Source of the DNA: Cohnella luojiensis | GTDB taxonomy: Bacteria > Bacillota > Bacilli > Paenibacillales > Paenibacillaceae | Assembly (NCBI RefSeq): GCF_004564235.1 | Contig: NZ_SOMN01000021.1 | Span: 1 to 64,000 of the forward strand | Length of the DNA stretch: 64,000 bases | Direction of reading: 5' to 3' | Shown: in pieces, positions 8,300-15,894 of the stretch | Layout: each line of letters begins with the position of its first letter | Position numbering within the stretch: position 1 is the stretch's first letter | Position numbers and translations under genes: made by a program | The notes under the pieces: model-generated | Seen by the model: only the letters and a program-made list of their open reading frames with translations | Told to the model about the DNA's origin: nothing | The model's database searches: none

Positions 8300-9436
8300 T
8301 CAGTTTTTTTTGCCAAACCCATCCGAGCTGTCCGGCCTCGTATTTATAGGCATGCGCATGGCTTCCTCCAATTGTTTTTTGTTTTGCAGAAGGTTGCCGT
8401 CTCCCTTCAAATAGTCCAGTGCCTTCAGGTTATGTTCGTACGCTTTTTCGAGCAGGGCAAGCTTGCCGTAACAAATCATTAGTTGAACGTGGGGAGCCCA
8501 TGTCCAGCAGCTTTTATTCATTAAACCGAACACATGCTTCGGAATTTCATGCCTAAGAGCCGTTTCGTACCAATAGACGGCTTTATCATAATCTTGACGT
8601 TCCTGATACCAAAGTCCAATTCGGCAACAATAATCCGCACGGGGCAAATCGAATTCGAATGTACGGAACAAGTAGTGCAGTTCGCGTTTATGCTCGCCTT
8701 TCGTACGATAGCAATGCGCAAGGTAGCCGCAGGCGGTCACTTGATCTTCAAAGTAGGCTTCATCCCGGAGAAGAAACGATTCGTACAGGACAATTGCTTC
8801 CTCCAGCTGTCCGGTATCCATTAATTCATTGGCGTAATAATAGTGGTAGCGGGAGTCCTCAATGTTATGCTCAGGCTCCGAATGTTTTTCAATAATTTTC
8901 AGGTTGCGCTTGGGATCTTTCTTTTCCCGGTTAGGTCCATGCGTGATTTCGATCTCGGAGATCAGCAAATTGCCGCCGACGAGCAGCACCTCGTGAACGG
9001 GGTATACCCATCGAAATTGTTGAGACCTCTTCACAAGCCGATTCCGCCTGGTAAACAGCAGCGTATTTCCATAAGCATCCCGCGACACCGCGTAATCCAT
9101 CAAGACCGAATCGTAGAACGGATTCAGCGTCGCTTTCAGGCTGCGGAATGCTTCCCGGTCTTTGTCTAGCAAGAAATCGTCCGCATCCAGCCAAAGGATA
9201 TATTCTTTCGTTGCATGCCGGAATGAAAAATTGCGGGCGGCGGCAAAATCGTCGATCCATTCGAAATCGAAAATGCGGTCCGTATAAGCGGACACAACTT
9301 CTTTCGTCCTGTCAGTCGAGCCTGTGTCGACGATATTTATCTCATCTACCAGATCCGACACCGAGTCGAGGCATCGGGCGATGTTATTTTCTTCATTTCG
9401 GACGATCATACAAAGGCTGATCGTAATCAAATTCAT
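8300..9436 (-). CDS. Glycosyltransferase family 2 with TPR-like C-terminus
   Basis: The protein has 378 residues. The GT2 domain (about 1-180) shows ISLCMIVRNEENNIARCLDSV, INIVDTGSTDRTKEVV and the metal-binding LWLDADDF, in the SunS/TPR-GT style. Residues about 195-345 form helical TPR-like repeats (for example LEEAIVLYESFLL and YDKAVYWYETALRHE) that may hold a protein substrate. ATG 9436 has GAGAGG 8 bp upstream. As the first gene of the GT operon and the one with protein-interaction repeats, it is the best candidate to attach the first sugar to a protein. That is inference. Confidence 0.9.
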   Translation of the reverse strand: MNLITISLCMIVRNEENNIARCLDSVSDLVDEINIVDTGSTDRTKEVVSAYTDRIFDFEWIDDFAAARNFSFRHATKEYILWLDADDFLLDKDREAFRSLKATLNPFYDSVLMDYAVSRDAYGNTLLFTRRNRLVKRSQQFRWVYPVHEVLLVGGNLLISEIEITHGPNREKKDPKRNLKIIEKHSEPEHNIEDSRYHYYYANELMDTGQLEEAIVLYESFLLRDEAYFEDQVTACGYLAHCYRTKGEHKRELHYLFRTFEFDLPRADYCCRIGLWYQERQDYDKAVYWYETALRHEIPKHVFGLMNKSCWTWAPHVQLMICYGKLALLEKAYEHNLKALDYLKGDGNLLQNKKQLEEAMRMPINTRPDSSDGFGKKN

Positions 9437-9466
9437 TCATTCCTCTCATTAACAACTTTCTAATTG

Positions 9467-9503
9467 GGTAAAAAAGCTACACGGCACGAAAGCCGTATAG
9501 CTT
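9467..9503 (-). terminator. Intrinsic terminator between surface protein and GT operon
   Basis: Read on the minus strand, a 12-bp stem AAGCTATACGGC / GCCGTGTAGCTT with a 6-base loop is followed by TTTTTT-type sequence. It lies between the 9512-9928 gene and the glycosyltransferase operon. It probably makes the small protein much more abundant than the enzymes, with partial read-through into them, because no separate promoter for the GT genes is evident. Confidence 0.8.
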
Positions 9504-9511
9504 CTGAAAGA

Positions 9512-9928
9512 TTAGACGGTTGAAGAAGCAATACCCCAGAAGACTTCTGGGCCGACCCGAGTGATAGGGCCGCCGCCAGGCGTAATAACAACGGCTGCCT
9601 CGTAGACGATTTCAGCTGCCGCAGGGGCGAGCAAATCTTGCGCCGTAAAGGAAGTAATATCGCCAAGAGGCGCACCAGTTGTTCCGACTTGGGCGGTATA
9701 GAAGACAACACCATTGCGGGTTACTTGAATCAATGCCGTAAGGCCGAGAGCGCCTGAGAGACCGATTGTACCCGTGAGATCGACGATCGGATTCGGCACG
9801 CCTTGTGTCTGCAGACCGATGCGTCCGAAGATGGAAGTCGTGAGACTAGGGGTTGATGTGACGCCGATAGCTATCGATCCCGTTGAATTGCTGTTCATTG
9901 AACTTCGTTGATCAAGAAAAGTTCCCAT
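9512..9928 (-). CDS. Ser/Thr-rich beta-type protein, possible surface or spore coat protein
   Basis: The protein has 138 residues and no known family that I can name. It has no signal peptide and almost no charged residues after residue 10. It is rich in Thr, Ser, Gly, Ala, Val and Ile, with alternating hydrophobic strands (ALIQVTRNGVVFYTAQVGTT; VVITPGGGPI). This composition is typical of self-assembling spore-surface or exosporium-like proteins. It has a very strong ribosome site (AAAGGAGG, 7 bp before ATG) and its own terminator, both signs of high expression. The downstream glycosyltransferases suggest it may be glycosylated. Function is inference. Confidence 0.7.
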   Translation of the reverse strand: MGTFLDQRSSMNSNSTGSIAIGVTSTPSLTTSIFGRIGLQTQGVPNPIVDLTGTIGLSGALGLTALIQVTRNGVVFYTAQVGTTGAPLGDITSFTAQDLLAPAAAEIVYEAAVVITPGGGPITRVGPEVFWGIASSTV

Positions 9929-10009
9929 ATGACATCCTCCTTTCTTTTGTAGGATAGTACATGCTATTCAAAAGACAGAGGGATTGAGTAGGTCAAGCAT
10001 CACCGTAAT

Positions 10010-10037
10010 TTGCGGATTTTGAATAGTTTGCTATAAT
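10010..10037 (+). promoter_or_regulatory. Sigma-A promoter of the thiamine transport operon
   Basis: The -35 box TTGCGG (10010-10015) and a perfect -10 TATAAT (10032-10037) are separated by 16 bp. They lie just upstream of the TPP aptamer, as expected for a riboswitch-controlled transcript. Confidence 0.7.
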
Positions 10038-10072
10038 AAGGGTTGAAAGAAGCGGGTTTCATGAATTGAATA

Positions 10073-10173
10073 AGCCCCGGGGGAGCTGGAGCAAGGCCGG
10101 CTGAGAGTGCATCCCATCGAAGATGCAGACCCTTATACCTGATCTGGTTAATGCCAGCGTAGGAAGGTGGGAG
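10073..10173 (+). promoter_or_regulatory. TPP (thiamine pyrophosphate) riboswitch
   Basis: The conserved THI-element parts are present in order: GGGGAGCTGGAGC, GGCCGGCTGAGAGTGCATCCC-type P2/P3 sequence around 10097-10115, the GATGCAGACCC arm, and the pyrophosphate-sensing ACCTGATCTGGTTAATGCCA followed by GCGTAGGAAGG and GTGG. This aptamer binds TPP and turns off thiamine genes. A terminator lies 42 bp further on, so control is most likely by premature termination. It precedes a thiamine-precursor ABC transporter, which matches its usual targets. Confidence 0.96.
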
Positions 10174-10215
10174 CACGACTTTTAATAGGTTGTGTGATTC
10201 GTCCGTGAATATAGG

Positions 10216-10245
10216 ACGCCCTCCGGAAAAGGTGGGCGTTTTTTT
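10216..10245 (+). terminator. Expression-platform terminator of the TPP riboswitch
   Basis: The stem ACGCCC-T-CC / GG-T-GGGCGT with a GGAAAA loop is followed by TTTTTTT. It lies between the aptamer and the first gene and is the expected OFF-state terminator when TPP is bound. Confidence 0.85.
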
Positions 10246-10298
10246 GATTATAAGAAGCCCTCTTCTCATCAAATAGATTTATAGAGAGGGAGAGAAAG

Positions 10299-11363
10299 AT
10301 GAAAAAAAGCAACAAGGTTTGGCAAGGTTTGGGGTTAACGATGTTAGCGGGTATGTTGCTATTGGCGGGCTGCGGCAACAATGAGAACACGTATGGTTCC
10401 GGAAGTCCTTCAGGGGCAAGTCCATCGGCTTCGCCTGCAGGAAGCGTGGAGGAGCCTGCACAAGCGCTGCAAGAAGTGACGCTCGTGCTGGATTGGACGC
10501 CGAACACGAACCATACCGGGCTTTACGCGGCGAGAGACCAAGGCTTGTGGGAGAAACGCGGGCTTAAGGTGGAAATCATTCAGCCTCCTGAGACAGGTTC
10601 GGACGCAATGGTGGCGAGTGATGCGGCGGAGTTCGGAGTTAGTGCCCAGGAAGGTATGATGCTGGCTCGGGAGCAAGGGTTGCCGATCGTTTCCATAGCA
10701 GCCATCATTCAGCATAATACGTCCGGATTTGCTTCCCCGGCGGCCAAGAACATCAAGGAGCCCAAGGATTTCGAGGGTAAAACTTATGGCGGATGGGGTT
10801 CACCCGCGGAGCAAGCGGTCATTCAATCCCTAATGAACGTTCAAAGCGCAGACGTCAACAAGGTGACTTTCGTCAATGCAGGGTCTGCGGACTTTTTCAC
10901 GGCGGTAAAAAAGGATATCGATTTCGAGTGGATTTTCTACGGGTGGACGGGAATCGAAGCCGAGCTTCGCAAAGAGCCTATCAATATGGTTTATTTGTCC
11001 GATTACAGCAAACAATTGGATTACTACACCCCTCTTCTGACAACGAATGAAAAGCTGATCAAAGATAAGCCGGAACTCGTTCGCGCGTTCGTGGAAGGGG
11101 CTGCGGAAGGTTATCAGTATGCGATCGACAATCCGGATGCGGCTGCCGAGCTGTTGCTTAAGGCGGTTCCGGAACTGAATGCTGATTTGGTAAGAGCAAG
11201 CCAGAAGTGGTTAAGCCCCAAATACAAAGACGATGCTTCGCGTTGGGGCGAGCAGAAGAAGGAAGTATGGTCCGGATACGGGGAATGGATGACAAAGAAC
11301 GGACTGTTGAAAAAAGAACTGAACTACGACGCGATGTTCACGACCGAATTTCTGCCTAAATAA
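10299..11363 (+). CDS. thiY: Thiamine-precursor ABC transporter substrate-binding lipoprotein (NMT1/THI5-like)
   Basis: This 354-residue lipoprotein has the lipobox LLAGC (Cys near residue 25) and a Ser/Gly/Pro-rich spacer. It then has an NMT1/THI5-like periplasmic-binding fold starting VTLVLDWTPNTNHTGLYAA, the family signature. GWGSPAEQAVI and FEWIFYGWTGIEA are further binding-site blocks. It should capture a thiamine pyrimidine precursor (HMP or formylaminopyrimidine type) outside the cell. It is the first gene under the TPP riboswitch, with GAGAGGGAGAG as ribosome site. ThiY of the ThiXYZ system is the closest known model. The exact ligand is not proven. Confidence 0.92.
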   Translation: MKKSNKVWQGLGLTMLAGMLLLAGCGNNENTYGSGSPSGASPSASPAGSVEEPAQALQEVTLVLDWTPNTNHTGLYAARDQGLWEKRGLKVEIIQPPETGSDAMVASDAAEFGVSAQEGMMLAREQGLPIVSIAAIIQHNTSGFASPAAKNIKEPKDFEGKTYGGWGSPAEQAVIQSLMNVQSADVNKVTFVNAGSADFFTAVKKDIDFEWIFYGWTGIEAELRKEPINMVYLSDYSKQLDYYTPLLTTNEKLIKDKPELVRAFVEGAAEGYQYAIDNPDAAAELLLKAVPELNADLVRASQKWLSPKYKDDASRWGEQKKEVWSGYGEWMTKNGLLKKELNYDAMFTTEFLPK

Positions 11364-11393
11364 ATATAGCAGGACCATAAGGAGATGGGACGC

Positions 11394-11696
11394 ATGGCTC
11401 AAGCTTTAATAAGCATCCAAATATTGCCGAAAGTAAATGCAGGCGAAGAGGTTATTCCTTACGTAGACCGGGCAATCGAAATTATTAAGGCATCCGGAGT
11501 CCTATATCGGGTCGGACCTTTGGAGACGACGATGGAGGGCGACCTCGACCATTTGCTCGATATCGTGAAACAAATGAATGCTGCCATGTTCGAAAAAGGA
11601 AGCCCCTCGGTCATGTCGCAAATCAAATTGGTCGTGGACGGACAGGAAGGCGCATCAATCGCGCGTCTGCTGCAGAAATATCCGGATGGGCAATAA
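11394..11696 (+). CDS. Thiamine-binding protein, MTH1187/YkoF-like
   Basis: This 100-residue alpha/beta protein of the MTH1187 (UPF0045) family has the typical start QALISIQILPKV, then VIPYVDRAIEIIKASG and VGPLETTMEGDLDHLLDIVKQ. Members bind thiamine or HMP and are often encoded with thiamine transporters. ATG 11394 sits 9 bp after AAGGAG (11379-11384). The ATG at 11385 directly abuts that site and is a less likely start. It overlaps the permease gene by 11 bp. It may sense or buffer the transported ligand in the cytoplasm. Confidence 0.88.
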   Translation: MAQALISIQILPKVNAGEEVIPYVDRAIEIIKASGVLYRVGPLETTMEGDLDHLLDIVKQMNAAMFEKGSPSVMSQIKLVVDGQEGASIARLLQKYPDGQ

Positions 11697-12471
11697 GGCT
11701 CTCCGAAGCTTTCTGATCCCGATAGCGACTCTGATTGGATTCATCGCGGTATGGCAAATAAGCTGCATCGTATTTGAGATGGACCCGTGGATTTTACCTG
11801 ACCCGCGGACGATTGCGCTGCGAATGGCGGAAGACTCCGCGCTGCTCTGGAAGCATTTCCTATCGACGCTGAAGCTGGCGCTTATGGGTGTTGGGCTAGG
11901 ATTGGCGGTAGGAATTATCGTCGCTATCGTTCTTCATTCCGTTTCCTTTTTGCGTACAGCTTTATCTCCTTTATTGGTTCTGTCGCAGAATGTTCCTATT
12001 ATTGCGCTTGGACCGCTGCTGATGATCTGGTTCGACTTCGGTCTTATGCCCAAATTGATATTGCTCATCATCGTTTGCTTTTTCCCGATTGCCTTGTCGA
12101 TGCTGATCGGGCTTGGACAAGCCGAGCCTCAGCTGCGCGAATATTTGGGAATGATCGGAGCAACCCGGTGGGAACGGATGAAACGGTTGGAATTTCCGGC
12201 TTCGCTGCCCTATTTGTTCTCGGGCCTGAAGATTACGGCAACCTATGCGGTCTCATCGGCGGTCGTAGCGGAATGGCTCGGGGCTAGCAAGGGGATCGGC
12301 TATTATTTGGTATTGAAATTCAAAGGTTACGATACTTCCGCCGTATTCGGAGCGATCGTCTGCATTGTCACGCTCAGCCTGTTGTTGTATGGCGCGGCGG
12401 CTTTGCTGGAGCGTCTAGTCATCCGTTGGCGTCCGCGTACTTCCGACGACTGGGCAGGTGAATCGTCATGA
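11686..12471 (+). CDS. thiX: Thiamine-precursor ABC transporter permease
   Basis: This 261-residue integral membrane protein of the BPD transporter family has about six membrane segments. The ATPase-docking loop is visible near residues 160-190 (EYLGMIGATRWERMKRLEFPASLPYLFSGLK, here described in parts), with the usual glycine. The start at ATG 11686 overlaps the preceding stop by 11 bp, which indicates translational coupling. It ends in an ATGA overlap with the ATPase gene. Together with its neighbours it forms a ThiXYZ-type importer controlled by TPP. Confidence 0.9.
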   Translation: MGNKALRSFLIPIATLIGFIAVWQISCIVFEMDPWILPDPRTIALRMAEDSALLWKHFLSTLKLALMGVGLGLAVGIIVAIVLHSVSFLRTALSPLLVLSQNVPIIALGPLLMIWFDFGLMPKLILLIIVCFFPIALSMLIGLGQAEPQLREYLGMIGATRWERMKRLEFPASLPYLFSGLKITATYAVSSAVVAEWLGASKGIGYYLVLKFKGYDTSAVFGAIVCIVTLSLLLYGAAALLERLVIRWRPRTSDDWAGESS

Positions 12472-13253
12472 AGGAATATGGGCGCAAGATGCTGGAACTT
12501 ACCGGAATTTCCAAGTCATATCGAAGAGGAAAATTACGTGTACCTGTTCTGCAAGAAATAACGTTGAACGTCCGAGAGGGCGAGTTCGTAACGCTCATCG
12601 GACCATCGGGAAGCGGTAAGTCGACGCTGTTTCGTCTCATTGGCGGCGTGGAGCGCCCGGATGAGGGGCAAATTGCCGTCGACGGGAAGGTAGTGACCGG
12701 CAAACGAGGCCTTATCAGCTATATGCCGCAGCAGGCGGCGCTGTTTCCTTGGTTGTCCGTGGCCGACAACATTTCTTCGGCATTGGCGACTTCGGGTACA
12801 TCGAAGAAAGAAGCGAAGGAACAAGCGCTCGAGTGGCTTCACCGCATCTATCTGGGAGGCGTGGCGAAGGAATATCCCCATGTCCTTTCCGGCGGAATGC
12901 AGCAGCGAGTGTCCTTCTTGCGTGCATTGCTCATGCGGCGCGATGTGATGTGCTTGGACGAGCCGTTCGCGGCTTTGGATGCTTTAACAAGAGCGGATAT
13001 GCAGAGGTGGCTGCTAGAGCTATGGGAGTCTGATCGCCGTTCCGTATTGTTCGTTACGCACAGCATCGAAGAAGCGTTGATGTTATCGGACCGTATTTAT
13101 GTGCTGTCTCCTGCGCCGGCGACCATTTTACAAGAAATTACCGTTCCTTTTGAACGTCCTCGCCGCGCGGATGTTTGGATGGAGCCGGCATTCGCGGAGT
13201 TGAAGCGGGAAGTGCTCAACCTGTTGGAAAAAGGGGATATCTCTCGTGTTTGA
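12468..13253 (+). CDS. thiZ: Thiamine-precursor ABC transporter ATP-binding protein
   Basis: The protein has 261 residues. It has Walker A GPSGSGKST at about 45-53, the Q-loop PQQAALFPW, ABC signature LSGGMQQR near 140, Walker B VMCLDEPFAALDAL and the switch His in FVTHSIEEAL. It powers import by ThiX/ThiY. It starts within the upstream stop (ATGA at 12468) and overlaps the start of the TatD gene by 8 bp. All catalytic motifs are intact. It belongs to the SsuB/TauB/ThiZ branch, and the thiamine role comes from the riboswitch and neighbours. Confidence 0.92.
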   Translation: MKEYGRKMLELTGISKSYRRGKLRVPVLQEITLNVREGEFVTLIGPSGSGKSTLFRLIGGVERPDEGQIAVDGKVVTGKRGLISYMPQQAALFPWLSVADNISSALATSGTSKKEAKEQALEWLHRIYLGGVAKEYPHVLSGGMQQRVSFLRALLMRRDVMCLDEPFAALDALTRADMQRWLLELWESDRRSVLFVTHSIEEALMLSDRIYVLSPAPATILQEITVPFERPRRADVWMEPAFAELKREVLNLLEKGDISRV

Positions 13254-13679
13254 TACACATATCCATCTTGATCTTTATGAGCCTGAAGAGCGGAATAGGA
13301 TGCTGGAAGCGGCTTGGGGATCGGGTATAGAAGGCGTGGTGTCCGTGTCCATGGGAATGGACTCTAGCCTTGTCAACCGCGAGCTGGCGTTGCGGCATCA
13401 TGGACGGATCATGCCCGCTTACGGCCATCACCCTGAGCAGCCGCCGCTTGACGGGGAAGGGCTGCAGGTTTTGTGCGATTGGATTCGGGAGCGGGGAACA
13501 GAGCAGGAATCGTTCGCCATCGGAGAGGTCGGTCTTCCTTATTATACGCGCAAGGAAGCGGAGGAAAAGGGGGAGGCATTCGATCTGTCGCCCTATAGGA
13601 GGCAGCTGGAAGACTTCATCCGGTTGGCGGCGTAGCTGGACCGGCCAATCGCGCTTCATCAATTTCACCTCAGGATACT

Positions 13680-13697
13680 CCCGCTTCTATAAGCGGG
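13680..13697 (+). repeat. Left-end subterminal hairpin of the tnpB element
   Basis: A perfect 7-bp stem CCCGCTT / AAGCGGG encloses a CTAT loop. It corresponds to the structured left end recognised as single-stranded DNA by Y1 transposases of this superfamily. Confidence 0.7.
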
Positions 13698-13790
13698 GGA
13701 GGAATGAGTGTCAGGCGACAGTCTGAATGCCTTAATGATGTGCACTTCTCCCAGAATATGCTATAATCAGCACAGAAAGGAGGCGAACAT

Positions 13791-14909
13791 ATGATCGTAA
13801 CCATTACCGCCAAAATCAAGATCAAGCCGACTGAGATCCAAATCCGCGCCTTACAGGAAACCAGCCACGCTTATCGACAGGGTTGCAACCTCGTATCCGC
13901 TGTTGTTTTCGAATCATACGAATTAAACCAGGCTATTCTGCATCGCAAAATCTATCATACCCTCCGCAGCACGATTGGCCTCCGCTCCCAAATGTCTCAA
14001 TCCGTTATGAAAACCGTTATCGCTAGATATAAGACGAATCAGTCCAACGGCCATGACTGGGTGTGCGTTCGGTTCAAGAAGCCGGAATATGACCTCGTCT
14101 GGAACAGAGACTATTCGCTGACCTCGAACCTATTTTCCGTAAATACGCTTCAGGGACGAATAAAAGTGCCGTATGAAGCGAAAGGGATGGAAAAATACTT
14201 CGATGGTTCGTGGGATTTCGGTACAGCAAAGCTAGTGTGTAAGCATCAAAAGTGGTTCCTGCATATCCCGATGTCTAAAGATATTTCCAAACCGTCAATG
14301 GAGGCGATCACACAAGTTGCAGGCATTGATCTTGGCATCAACTTTGTCGCAACCGCTTATGACTCAGATGGCAAAACCGTTTTCTTCCGGGGCAGAAAGT
14401 TAAAGCGTAAACGGGCGAACTACAAACGTATGCGCCAGCAGCTGCAACGAAAGGGAACGCCTTCGTCCCGCCGCAAGCTGAAACAAATCGGAGAGCGAGA
14501 AACCCGTTGGATGACCGATGTAAACCATCAGGTCAGTAAGGCACTCGTATCCCGATATGGGGCGAATACGCTGTTTGTACTTGAAGATTTGACAGGCATC
14601 CGCCAGACGACTGAAAAAGCCAGGCTCAAGGATCGTTACGTGACGGTATCGTGGGCATTCCGCCAATTGCGCCAAATGGTGGAGTATAAAGCGAAACTGG
14701 CAGGATCACTGGCCATTGCGGTAGATCCGAAACGTACCTCGCAAGCGTGCCCGAAATGCGGCCTTGTCGCAAAGGCGAACCGGGACAAGCGCAAACATCG
14801 CTTTTGCTGCAAAGGATGCAGGTATCAAAGCAACGACGATCGCATCGGAGCGATGAACCTGACCCAAAAAGGCAAACAAATCCTTCTCCAAGGTGCAGGC
14901 GCAGCATGA
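13791..14909 (+). CDS. tnpB: TnpB RNA-guided nuclease of IS605 family
   Basis: This 372-residue TnpB is full length. The RuvC-like catalytic motifs are all present: GIDLGIN near residue 180, VLEDL near 265 and DDRIGAMNL near 353. A four-Cys zinc finger CPKCG / CKGC lies at about 318-346. It opens with the typical ITAKIKIKPTEIQ helix. The ribosome site AAAGGAGG (13776-13783) lies 7 bp before ATG, and a TATAAT at 13762-13767 may drive expression. TnpB proteins cut DNA guided by an omega RNA made from the element's right end. Nothing suggests inactivation. Confidence 0.95.
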   Translation: MIVTITAKIKIKPTEIQIRALQETSHAYRQGCNLVSAVVFESYELNQAILHRKIYHTLRSTIGLRSQMSQSVMKTVIARYKTNQSNGHDWVCVRFKKPEYDLVWNRDYSLTSNLFSVNTLQGRIKVPYEAKGMEKYFDGSWDFGTAKLVCKHQKWFLHIPMSKDISKPSMEAITQVAGIDLGINFVATAYDSDGKTVFFRGRKLKRKRANYKRMRQQLQRKGTPSSRRKLKQIGERETRWMTDVNHQVSKALVSRYGANTLFVLEDLTGIRQTTEKARLKDRYVTVSWAFRQLRQMVEYKAKLAGSLAIAVDPKRTSQACPKCGLVAKANRDKRKHRFCCKGCRYQSNDDRIGAMNLTQKGKQILLQGAGAA

Positions 14910-15075
14910 CTGCGCCTGCAGGGCAGCTGTCAATCTGCCCATCGATAAGCGTAATCTTATCGTGGATGTGACACCACGTTCCCTGTGAACGCAAAAAGAT
15001 CGGAGTCGAGAGACGTAGAACGATCGGGTAGTCACAAGCTCCCACTTCAAACGATAGTTAAGTGGGGGTTATTGA
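14900..15075 (+). ncRNA. Predicted omega RNA scaffold of TnpB
   Basis: By family knowledge the omega RNA spans the tnpB 3' end and right-end sequence, and its guide is the flanking DNA immediately after the element. Here the segment between the tnpB stop and the right-end hairpin is rich in short inverted repeats (for example GCGTAATCTTATCGTGG and the terminal hairpin). The boundaries are estimates. The guide would start at 15076 with CGCGTCTATGAGGATGC. Confidence 0.45.
15041..15066 (+). repeat. Right-end subterminal hairpin of the tnpB element
   Basis: Seven-bp stem CCCACTT / AAGTGGG with a 12-base loop, 9 bp from the right boundary. It is the counterpart of the left-end hairpin. Confidence 0.7.
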
Positions 15076-15524
15076 CGCGTCTATGAGGATGCAGATACGG
15101 CGCTTGATTTGTTGGAGCGCTATTCCATCCGCAAAGCCCACTTTCATTGGTTTAAAGGGAGTTCGTACGCGGTAACGCGTATCGTTCGTAACGGATATTA
15201 CGTCTCTGTAACTCCGGATGTGCTGTACGAACCGGAAATTCGGGAGTTGGCGGTTGTATTCCCTCTCGATCGTCTGATGATCGAGACGGACGGCCCTTGG
15301 CCTTTCGAAGGTCCGTTTGCCGGCAAGCAAACGGAGCCTGGCATGGTCAGAGAGGTCATCCGTGAAATCGCATTGCATCGCGGATTGGACGAAGGGGAAG
15401 CAGCTGAAGCAGTGAGCGATAACAGCAAAATTTTTTACGGATGGAATTCAGATCCGATTGAAAGATGCATCTAAGGTTGCGGGCTGTCTTTTGAGATGCA
15501 ATAGTTAAATTGAAGCCAGCGTAA

Positions 15525-15566
15525 AACGACGTGCAAATTGACAACAATTTGTACGTCGTTTTTTTG
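15525..15566 (+). terminator. Intrinsic terminator after the thiamine operon
   Basis: A 15-bp stem AACGACGTGCAAATT / AATTTGTACGTCGTT, with one G-T pair and a 6-base loop, is followed by TTTTTT. It ends the riboswitch-controlled transcript after the TatD remnant. Confidence 0.9.
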
Positions 15567-15600
15567 TGCGGAAAATGAAGGCAGGCTGTTATATGCAGCA

Positions 15601-15753
15601 ATACTGAACCTATCGATGCTTTTGCGGTTCGATTTGACGCTGTAAATTCAGATTCTGAACCTAGCGATTCTATTGCGACTCGATCCGGTGCTGTAAGTTC
15701 AGATTCTGAACCTATCGATGCTTTTGCGGCTCGATCCGGTGCTGTAAGTCCAG
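15601..15753. repeat. Three tandem 51-bp direct repeats
   Basis: Units 15601-15651, 15652-15702 and 15703-15753 are each 51 bp and nearly identical. The shared parts include CTGAACCTA, CGATGCTTTTGCGGCTCGAT and GGTGCTGTAAGTTCAG, with a partial fourth unit beginning ATTCTGAATCTA at 15754. The unit length is a multiple of three, so frames stay open through it on both strands. No convincing gene covers it. The 411-bp gap between the TatD remnant and the methyltransferase otherwise holds only the terminator. Confidence 0.9.
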
Positions 15754-15894
15754 ATTCTGAATCTACAGATAGAGAGCGGCATTTTGCTTCTCCTTCTATG
15801 GTGACTGAGATCCCGGTCATAGCTTTTTTTACCCGCGATGCACCTAGATTTATGTCGGAACCTGGATAGGCCGCTGATGCCCTGACAAGTTATC

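Larger units (their letters stand above)
13660..15075 (+). mobile_element. IS605/IS1341-type element carrying only tnpB
   Basis: The element interrupts the TatD gene without target duplication. The left end has a hairpin CCCGCTT / AAGCGGG at 13680-13697, 20 bp inside the boundary. The right end has CCCACTT / AAGTGGG at 15041-15066, about 9 bp inside the boundary. Subterminal hairpins, no terminal inverted repeats and a single tnpB gene are characteristic of the IS200/IS605 superfamily. The base before the element is preceded by TTCAT (13655-13659), the probable target. The boundary is ambiguous by one base because a C occurs at both junctions. No tnpA is present, so it needs a transposase in trans. 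Confidence 0.88.
13246..15474 (+). pseudogene. TatD-family hydrolase, broken by a nonsense codon and an IS insertion
   Basis: The N-terminal part (13246-13632) encodes FDTHIHLDLYEPEERNRML and GEVGLPYYT, a TatD-family metal-dependent hydrolase with its HxH motif. The frame stops at TAG 13633-13635, yet the same frame continues LDRPIALH up to 13659. A TnpB-bearing element then intervenes. After it (from 15076) the frame resumes with VYEDADTALDLLE, AHFHWFKG, ETDGPWPFEG and continues to TAA 15472-15474. Joining the flanks restores the frame exactly (RPIALH-R-VYEDAD). The gene thus has two independent lesions. Its place after thiZ suggests a role in processing a thiamine breakdown product, which is inference. 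Confidence 0.85.

Noticed and set aside
9950-10000. Sigma-K-like promoter before the 138-residue surface protein
   Set aside because: A CATGTACTA resembles a sigma-K -10, but no -35 element lies at a proper distance.
15601-15770. Possible CRISPR array
   Set aside because: The 51-bp units are directly adjacent with no unique spacers and no cas genes are nearby.
15356-15820. A 154-codon minus-strand frame through the 51-bp repeats
   Set aside because: It runs through a strong plus-strand terminator and into the TatD remnant, has no ribosome site, and is open mainly because the repeat period is a multiple of three.
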